Shown one piece after another: positions 58,606-64,000 of a stretch of DNA of 64,000 bases. The notes under the pieces are model-generated. The model saw only the letters and a program-made list of their open reading frames with translations. It did not search any database and was not told the origin of the DNA. The stretch lies in the NCBI GenBank assembly GCA_040902845.1, contig JBBDWM010000022.1, forward strand, positions 1 to 64,000, given 5' to 3'. Each line of letters opens with the position of its first letter. Within the stretch, counting starts at the first letter, position 1. A program made the translations under genes and the position numbers. This stretch comes from JALYNX01 sp040902845 (GTDB taxonomy: Bacteria; Actinomycetota; Acidimicrobiia; Spongiisociales; ZC4RG35).

Positions 58606-61151
58606 CACCCCACGCCCTGGGCCGCGACCACACCCCGATCAACCGACTTGAGTGCCTGGGTCGATTCTTCTCTCATCCCTGGAGCCGCTTCCCGAAGCTG
58701 ACGCAGCAGGTCCACCAGTTGGCGGGACACCCGGACGAAGTCACCCGGTGCCATCCCCCTGGTGGGAAGATCGTCGAAGTCGGTCCCCGACGCCCAGGTG
58801 TGGGCCAGGGCCCCGAACCCCGGATCCGGCCGTCGGGTGGGAGTGAGACGAAGCCGCCGCTCCTTTTCGACAAGGCCCTTCCACAGCTCGTCGAGCTTCT
58901 CCCAGCGCTCGCCAAGTAGCGCCGTTGGGAATTCGGCGACAGATGCCATGTCACTCCGAGGCTCGTACACGAAGACCGAGACCAGGGCGGCAAGCTCTGA
59001 GGGCTCGAGACCGTAGAACACCCCGTTCTCGATGGCTTCGGCCAGCAACAGATCGGACTCGTTGTAGATGCCCCGCAGCCGTTGCCCCCTAGGGGTTAGG
59101 GCCCAAGCGTCCAGATAATCCAGCTCTCCGAGCAGCTCACGGATTGCGGCGAACTCCTCGACCAACCCGTACCCGGAACTGCGGCGTGCCGTCTTTTGGG
59201 CCTCGATCCGGCGGCTGGTTCGCGTGGCCCGCCGCGCCGCTGCCAGATGCCGCGACGCATCGGGGCACAAAGCCACCGGGTGATCCACTGTCGAATGCAC
59301 CCGGGGGGCCCAGTTGGACACCGGAGGAGGAACCCTGCGCAGGAGACGGAGCGTGTCATTGACGAACCTGCGGTCCCTGGGGCGAAAGGAACCGGGCAAC
59401 TCGACCTCGCCGGAGACCATGCTCCCGTCGACGATGTCCCGGTACCCGAGGGTCGACACCCGACCGGAGGTCGACATCACCAGATAGCGGGTCCCATCAT
59501 CCTTGCGCGCCAGCCGGCGCAGGACGAGATAACGGCCGTCACGTGAGCCGCCAGGCACGTCGACCACCTGACCACTCCTGAGCGACGAGGCAATCCGGTC
59601 GTTGTAACCGGTCGGCTGTATCGATTCGATGAGTGCCAGGTACTCCTCGACACTCCCCCGCTCGCATTTGGCCTGTGCCTCTTCACGGGCCAGTTGGTGC
59701 TCCAGGGCCTCGCTCGTGGTTTCGGCGGCCTGCCGATCACCCTCCCTCTGGAAGCTGGCGAACGACGCCTCCAGGAGCTGCTCGGCCTCGGCCTGGCCGT
59801 AGTTCGCCACCAGATTGGCCGTCATGTTGTAGGTGGGTCGGAAGCTCGATCGGAGAGGATGTGAGCCGATCGACGCCACCTCGGTGACGTGATCGAATCT
59901 GACAAATGGTGAGTGGAGCAGGACCCCGTAGCCTTCCACGTCGATCCCCCGTCGACCGGCCCTTCCCGTCAGTTGGGTGTAGTCCCCTGGACGCATCAAC
60001 TCGTGTGATTCGCCGTTGAACTTCGAGAGGGACTCGAGGACCACCGTTCTGGCCGGCATGTTGATGCCCAGCGCCAGGGTCTCGGTGGCGAAGACAACCT
60101 TGAGCAAACCGGCCTCGAACAGCTCCTCAACGGTCTCCTTGAAGGCCGGGACCAAGCCGGCGTGGTGGGGGGCCAGGCCTGCTTCGAGCCCTGCCAGCCA
60201 TCGGTCGTAACCGAGGACGACGAGGTCATCGTCTCCCAGATGCTCGGTTCGCCTTTCGGCGATCTCACGAATCGCTGCCCTCTCTCCGACGTCGGTCAAC
60301 CTGAGCCCGGCGTCGAGAAGGCGGTGGGTGGCCGCGTCACAGCCCGCGCGGCTGAAGATGAAGTAGATGGCGGGGAGCATCGACTCCTGGGCGAGTCGCT
60401 CCACGGTTTCCATGCGATTCGGTGTCTTGAACCTCCTCCGGCGGCCTCGCTCCAGGCCGAGCATGTGCTCGACCCGTGGGTTGGGGCGGGTTCGACCGTC
60501 CCGGCGCACAAATGTGGGGAGGAGGTAGAGGTTCTGCGAACCCATCTTGTCCTTGATCATGTACATCGATTCGAGGGGTACCGGGCGGTGATCGGTGGCA
60601 ATGAGGCGGGTGGGACCGCGACGCTCCCCAACCCATGCGGCGAACTCCTCATTGTTGGAGACGGTGGCGGAGAGACAAACCATCTGCACCTGTTGCGGGC
60701 AATGGATCATCACCTCTTCCCACACCGCACCCCGGGTTCGATCTTGCAGGAAGTGGACTTCGTCGAGGATCACGATGTCGACCATCTCCAGCCTCGTGCT
60801 GTCGGCGTAGATCATGTTGCGCAGGACCTCGGTGGTCATCACCACGATGGCGGCATCGCCGTTGACCACGTTGTCCCCGGTGAGAAGACCCACCCGCTCG
60901 GAACCGTAGATGGCAACCAGGTCGGAGTACTTCTGATTGGAAAGTGCCTTGATCGGTGTCGTGTAGAAGGCGCGCCGCCCGGCGGTCATGGCGAGATGGA
61001 TGGCCGCCTCGGCGACCAGGGTCTTGCCCGCGCCGGTGGGTGCGGTCACCACCACCGACTGGCCCTCTGCGATCGCTTCGCCGGCCTCGATTTGGAAGTC
61101 ATCGGGTGCGAACGGCAGCCGACTCCAGAAGTCGTCGAGTCCGGAGCTCAC
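58605..61151 (-). CDS. helY: DEAD/DEAH-box helicase HelY (Ski2-like)
   Basis: This 848-residue superfamily 2 RNA helicase has motif I VVTAPTGAGKTLVAEAAIHL, Ia YTTPIKALSNQKY, motif II VDIVILDEVHFLQD, motif III VCLSATVSNNEEF, IV-VI with LALGINMPARTVVLESL and TQLTGRAGRRGIDVEGYGV. A C-terminal DSHCT-type domain follows. The position next to tatC, tatA and pafBC is the conserved actinobacterial arrangement. Confidence 0.95.
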   Translation of the reverse strand: MSSGLDDFWSRLPFAPDDFQIEAGEAIAEGQSVVVTAPTGAGKTLVAEAAIHLAMTAGRRAFYTTPIKALSNQKYSDLVAIYGSERVGLLTGDNVVNGDAAIVVMTTEVLRNMIYADSTRLEMVDIVILDEVHFLQDRTRGAVWEEVMIHCPQQVQMVCLSATVSNNEEFAAWVGERRGPTRLIATDHRPVPLESMYMIKDKMGSQNLYLLPTFVRRDGRTRPNPRVEHMLGLERGRRRRFKTPNRMETVERLAQESMLPAIYFIFSRAGCDAATHRLLDAGLRLTDVGERAAIREIAERRTEHLGDDDLVVLGYDRWLAGLEAGLAPHHAGLVPAFKETVEELFEAGLLKVVFATETLALGINMPARTVVLESLSKFNGESHELMRPGDYTQLTGRAGRRGIDVEGYGVLLHSPFVRFDHVTEVASIGSHPLRSSFRPTYNMTANLVANYGQAEAEQLLEASFASFQREGDRQAAETTSEALEHQLAREEAQAKCERGSVEEYLALIESIQPTGYNDRIASSLRSGQVVDVPGGSRDGRYLVLRRLARKDDGTRYLVMSTSGRVSTLGYRDIVDGSMVSGEVELPGSFRPRDRRFVNDTLRLLRRVPPPVSNWAPRVHSTVDHPVALCPDASRHLAAARRATRTSRRIEAQKTARRSSGYGLVEEFAAIRELLGELDYLDAWALTPRGQRLRGIYNESDLLLAEAIENGVFYGLEPSELAALVSVFVYEPRSDMASVAEFPTALLGERWEKLDELWKGLVEKERRLRLTPTRRPDPGFGALAHTWASGTDFDDLPTRGMAPGDFVRVSRQLVDLLRQLREAAPGMREESTQALKSVDRGVVAAQGVG

Positions 61152-61861
61152 TTCTTCAGGACCAGGCGGATCAACCAGTAGGTCGCCTCATACATCACAT
61201 AGAGCGGCACCGATAACACGATCAGGGTGAAGGCGTCGCCACTGGGGGTGATCAGCGCCGCGGCGATCACGATTATCAGGATCGCCCAGCGTCGGCCCCG
61301 GGCCAGTTGAGCCGGGGTGACCACTTCGGCGGCCGCGGCAGCGAACAGGAACACCGGATAGAGGAACGCCAGCCCGAATGCGGCCAGATAGCGGAGGACG
61401 AACGAGTAGTAGGAGCCGATCCGGAGGTCATTGGTGACATCGGTGAAGATGTTGAGCAGAAACTTCAACCCTCGGGGCAGTGTCCAGTAGCCGAACAGGA
61501 CACCACCGACGAATAGGACGACCAGGGCGCTGACGACCGGGAACGCCCAATTTCGCTCGCGCTTGGTCAGGGCGGGGTTAATGAACGCCCAGATCTGATA
61601 GAGGATCACGGGGCTGGCCAGCACCACGCCACCAAAGAGCGCAATACGCATCAACACCCCGAACTCCTCGGCCGGCTCGAAGGCCTGGAAAGCGGAGTAG
61701 GGAGCGGCCGTGTTGAAGGGCCCTTCAAGGATTGTGCGCAGCTGATCGGCGAACACGAAGGCAACAACTCCACCGACCGCAATTGCGATGAAGATCCTGA
61801 AGATTCGCCACCGGAGTTCTTCGAGATGGGCCAGGATGGACTGCGGCTGGTCGCCGCTCAC
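61148..61861 (-). CDS. tatC: Sec-independent translocase protein TatC
   Basis: This 237-residue protein has six membrane helices and is the receptor of the twin-arginine pathway. It shows ILAHLEELRWRIFRIFIA at the N-terminus, the conserved Glu in FQAFEPAEEFGVLMRIALFG, ILYQIWAFINPALTKRER and LITPSGDAFTLIVLSVPLYV. GTG 61861 overlaps the tatA stop as GTGA. Confidence 0.95.
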   Translation of the reverse strand: MSGDQPQSILAHLEELRWRIFRIFIAIAVGGVVAFVFADQLRTILEGPFNTAAPYSAFQAFEPAEEFGVLMRIALFGGVVLASPVILYQIWAFINPALTKRERNWAFPVVSALVVLFVGGVLFGYWTLPRGLKFLLNIFTDVTNDLRIGSYYSFVLRYLAAFGLAFLYPVFLFAAAAAEVVTPAQLARGRRWAILIIVIAAALITPSGDAFTLIVLSVPLYVMYEATYWLIRLVLKK

Positions 61862-62241
61862 GCTCCGCCCTCTTCCTCGGCCGGCTTGTTCATCTCCTCG
61901 AAGTCCGCCATGGCGTCTTCGGGAGTCGGCCCTGAAACGGGTTTGGGACCTGTCCACTCCGCCGGGCCGGTCGCGTCGCTGATATCCCGCTTGATGTCGT
62001 CGAGTGGTTGCTTGAGATCCTGGAGCGGCTTCTTCAGCTCGTCTCCGGTCTTTTTCAGCTCCTCGCCCACGTCCTTGAGGTCGGCCACCTCGTTTTCGAG
62101 CCCCCGCCGGATGTCACGTGCCGCCGACCGCAACTCCGCAGTCCATCTCCCCAGTTTCTGAGCCACCTCGGGTAGGCGCTTGGGCCCAAGGACGATGAGG
62201 GCCAGAAGGAGGATGATGATGATCTCGCCGCCCTGGAGCAT
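61858..62241 (-). CDS. Twin-arginine translocase subunit TatA/TatB
   Basis: This 127-residue protein has one N-terminal membrane helix (GGEIIIILLLALIVLGPKRL) with the Gly-Pro hinge and PEVAQKLGRW. A long charged amphipathic region follows (DLKDVGEELKKTGDELKKPL) with an acidic tail. The LGPKRLPEVA pattern and length resemble TatB as much as TatA. It is the only such gene next to tatC here. Confidence 0.9.
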   Translation of the reverse strand: MLQGGEIIIILLLALIVLGPKRLPEVAQKLGRWTAELRSAARDIRRGLENEVADLKDVGEELKKTGDELKKPLQDLKQPLDDIKRDISDATGPAEWTGPKPVSGPTPEDAMADFEEMNKPAEEEGGA

Positions 62242-62278
62242 GGCCAGGATGCTAAAGCGTCTGAGGTCCGAACAATCA

Positions 62279-62310
62279 GAAGGTGGCGATTCTTACGAAT
62301 CGCCACCTTC
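62279..62310. terminator. 14-bp perfect hairpin between tatA and the zinc-ribbon gene
   Basis: A 14-bp inverted repeat (62279-62292 and 62297-62310, loop TTAC) lies 57 bases past the end of the minus-strand zinc-ribbon gene. It probably terminates that transcript, though no strong T tract follows. Confidence 0.55.
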
Positions 62311-62366
62311 CCGGACGAGGAGCACCCTGCCCAAGGGGTGCCCGTCGAGATGTGTATCGGTGCGCT

Positions 62367-62657
62367 TCAGCCGGCCAGAAGGCGGAACGGATCCGGTTCT
62401 GCCTCGAGGGCAGCTGCGAACGCTTCGATCTCCCGCTCGGTGATCGGATCAGGATTGAGGACCTCGAACGTCACCCCAGTCGCCAGCAGAACGCTCACAA
62501 CTCTCGAGTTCGCAGGACGCCGTTGCTGCACGGTGCATGTTGGGCACTTGAAGCGGTAGTCGCCTTCTCGGCCCCCTGGACGCAATTCCAGCGCCACATC
62601 GTCGGGGGTGAGGTGGATGTCACCACATCTTGCGCACGTTGTCTTTATGGTCGTCAT
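62367..62657 (-). CDS. Small zinc-ribbon protein
   Basis: ATG 62657 gives 96 residues. Two Cys pairs (TTCARCGDIHLTPDD and FKCPTCTVQQR) form a probable zinc ribbon. The second half is helical and acidic (ITEREIEAFAAALEAEPDPF). No family recognised beyond the ribbon. It lies between tatA and pafC on the same strand. Confidence 0.72.
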   Translation of the reverse strand: MTTIKTTCARCGDIHLTPDDVALELRPGGREGDYRFKCPTCTVQQRRPANSRVVSVLLATGVTFEVLNPDPITEREIEAFAAALEAEPDPFRLLAG

Positions 62658-62743
62658 CCCTGTTCTCCGGTCTCCCATATCTGATTGGGTGATCGGCAGT
62701 TCTGACGAGATTCTGTAGCTCTGATCGGTAGGTCGATCGACCC

Positions 62744-63673
62744 CTATCGGTATATGGCCAACAGTCTTTTACCGATTTCGGCCACGGTTGCCCGGACTTC
62801 GTCGCCCGATATGAATCGAGCCGCCGACCCGAGCCGAAGCAGCAGACGGGACGGGATCTGGGCGTCCGGCGAGGAGAAGCTGATGACGGTCTCCTTCTTG
62901 GATTCACGAATGACCTCGACCGGGTAGTAATCGAGAACCCATCGCGCCGATGGGCTGAGGCCGAGCCGGCACACGATGTCATCGTCGGAGGGTGAATAGC
63001 TCACCCCGGGCTCGGGAATCCCCTTGGGCCGCTCGAAGCGGGACTCGGTGACCTCCATCGACCGGATCCGATCCACCCGAAACACCCGCTCCCCCTCCAC
63101 CATTCGGCAATAGGCCTGGACATACCAGTTGCCAAGGGTGGCGAACACCGCCCAGGGCTCGATCACCCTGACTGTTTCCTCCTCGCGGCTCAGGGATCGA
63201 TAGGTGATGTGCACTGCCAGTTGTTGTCTGGCCGCCTCCCGCAACTGGCCAACGCTGGCCATTTCACCTGCAACCTCCACCGAAATGGCTCCTTCGGCAT
63301 CGGGGAGCACCACCTTGGTCAATTTGTCCACTGCGCCGGCCAGGGTCGGATTTGCCTGCCCGGAGCCGATGATCGCCATCCCTGCCGCCAGGAGCCCCAA
63401 AGCCTCGGTCGAGGTGAGCCGCGGCGCCCGGGCGAAATAGTCCGCCGCGTCGATGATCACCTCGCTCTCATCGATATAGGCCTCCATCAGATCGCCCGGC
63501 CCGTATCCGGGCAGGCCACACACGAACAGGGTGTTGAGGTCTTTGCTCAGGTCCGCCTCGGTGTAGCCGAATCGGTCGAGGATCTCGTCGACGTCAACGC
63601 TGTCCTTGGAGAGGACGTAGGGGATCAGCGCCAGGATCCGCGCCAGTCGAGAAACCGTCCGTGGACTGGTCAT
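62744..63673 (-). CDS. pafC: WYL-domain transcriptional regulator PafC
   Basis: This 309-residue protein has an N-terminal winged helix (RTVSRLARILALIPYVLSKD; DVDEILDRFGYTEADLSKDL) and a WYL domain (HITYRSLSREEETVRVIEPW; LGNWYVQAYCRMVEGERVFR; VDRIRSMEVTESRF). PafBC heterodimers activate DNA-damage genes in mycobacteria. ATG 63673 overlaps the pafB stop as ATGA. Confidence 0.9.
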   Translation of the reverse strand: MTSPRTVSRLARILALIPYVLSKDSVDVDEILDRFGYTEADLSKDLNTLFVCGLPGYGPGDLMEAYIDESEVIIDAADYFARAPRLTSTEALGLLAAGMAIIGSGQANPTLAGAVDKLTKVVLPDAEGAISVEVAGEMASVGQLREAARQQLAVHITYRSLSREEETVRVIEPWAVFATLGNWYVQAYCRMVEGERVFRVDRIRSMEVTESRFERPKGIPEPGVSYSPSDDDIVCRLGLSPSARWVLDYYPVEVIRESKKETVISFSSPDAQIPSRLLLRLGSAARFISGDEVRATVAEIGKRLLAIYR

Positions 63674-64000
63674 TTCACGCCCGCCACCGCGGCCTGCACC
63701 CGAGCCCGGATCTCGGTTCGCATCTCGTCGGGTGAGAGCACCTCTGCTGATGCCCCGAAACTGAGGATCCATCCCACAAACGCGTCGGCATTCGACACCG
63801 GCAATTCCACTTCGAGTGCCTTCCCGTCAGCGGCGGCGACGCCCAGGGTTCGGGCCGCCCACCAGGCCACCTCGGGATCGAAACGCACCTTGGCGACCAG
63901 CTTCGGTTCGGAGCCGAGATCCCAGGGCTGGGAAATCATTGTGGCCCTGATGTCGAAGCCGGCCGGTCGAGCGAAAGCACCGGCCTCGTCGCCAACTTCG
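63670..64000 (-). CDS. pafB: WYL-domain regulator PafB, 3' part
   Basis: The frame is open from the window edge to the stop at 63670: FARPAGFDIRATMISQPWD, then VRFDPEVAWWAARTLG and AFVGWILSFGASAEVLSPDE, ending EIRARVQAAVAGVK. This is the C-terminal extension of WYL-type PafB proteins. The N-terminal DNA-binding part lies outside the window. Coupled to pafC. Confidence 0.85.
   Translation of the reverse strand, partial: EVGDEAGAFARPAGFDIRATMISQPWDLGSEPKLVAKVRFDPEVAWWAARTLGVAAADGKALEVELPVSNADAFVGWILSFGASAEVLSPDEMRTEIRARVQAAVAGVK

Overview
The window is high-GC chromosomal DNA from an actinomycete-type bacterium (Actinomycetota). The evidence is gene order. pafB-pafC-tatA-tatC-helY, the gcvH / FHA (GarA) / MerR / DUF151 nuclease / MerR cluster, a DUF4193 protein and the der-ispH-cmk-aroA-rluB-scpB-scpA run are all arrangements known from actinobacteria. 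A deep-branching class such as Acidimicrobiia is my guess, not shown. A SURF1 protein suggests aerobic respiration. Genes are densely packed, mostly on the minus strand, and many are joined by 1-4 nt stop/start overlaps.

Layout. 1-1290: the 3' end of an rRNA operon. The 23S gene is interrupted in the peptidyl-transferase region by a 712-nt group I intron carrying a broken I-CreI-like LAGLIDADG endonuclease gene; 5S rRNA and a terminator follow. 1313-26450: housekeeping genes. These include a TPR protein, SSB, SURF1, YbaK, thioredoxin, an amidase, a sugar phosphomutase, GalE, a histidine kinase, RNase HII, YqgE, a lipoprotein plus divergent FtsH-like protease pair, an adenosine deaminase fragment overlapping threonine dehydrogenase, a glycine-cleavage/MerR/GarA cluster, and an orphan peptide-binding protein.

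26541-36912: a tRNA-Pro(GGG) gene followed by a 10.3-kb genomic island, bounded by a 43-bp exact repeat of the 3' part of the tRNA. The tyrosine integrase gene is dead. It is split by an insertion that carries an ISL3-type and an IS110-type transposase and is flanked by the 8-bp repeat AACCGATC; removing the insertion restores the frame across the junction. The remaining cargo is a lipoprotein, a large helical protein, a secreted repeat protein, a 24-residue membrane peptide, several small proteins and an IS630 element.

37087-64000: core genes again. They cover an SDR enzyme, der, ispH, cmk, a deazaflavin-type reductase, aroA, rluB-like, scpB, scpA, an HD protein, a DksA-like protein, xerD, ald, pyrG, recN, nadK, tlyA, a NagD-like phosphatase, M20, Nudix and GNAT proteins, a family 2 glycosyltransferase, DUF4193, a lipid kinase, helY, tatC, tatA/B, a zinc-ribbon protein, pafC and the 3' part of pafB.

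Most notable: the 23S intron with its frame-broken endonuclease; the reconstructable split integrase and island; two genes that appear to start at CTG inside CTGA overlaps (19609 and 53179); an adenosine deaminase cut to 62 residues and overlapping tdh; an FtsH-like protease with a large insertion in its ATPase domain; and several very short membrane-peptide genes.
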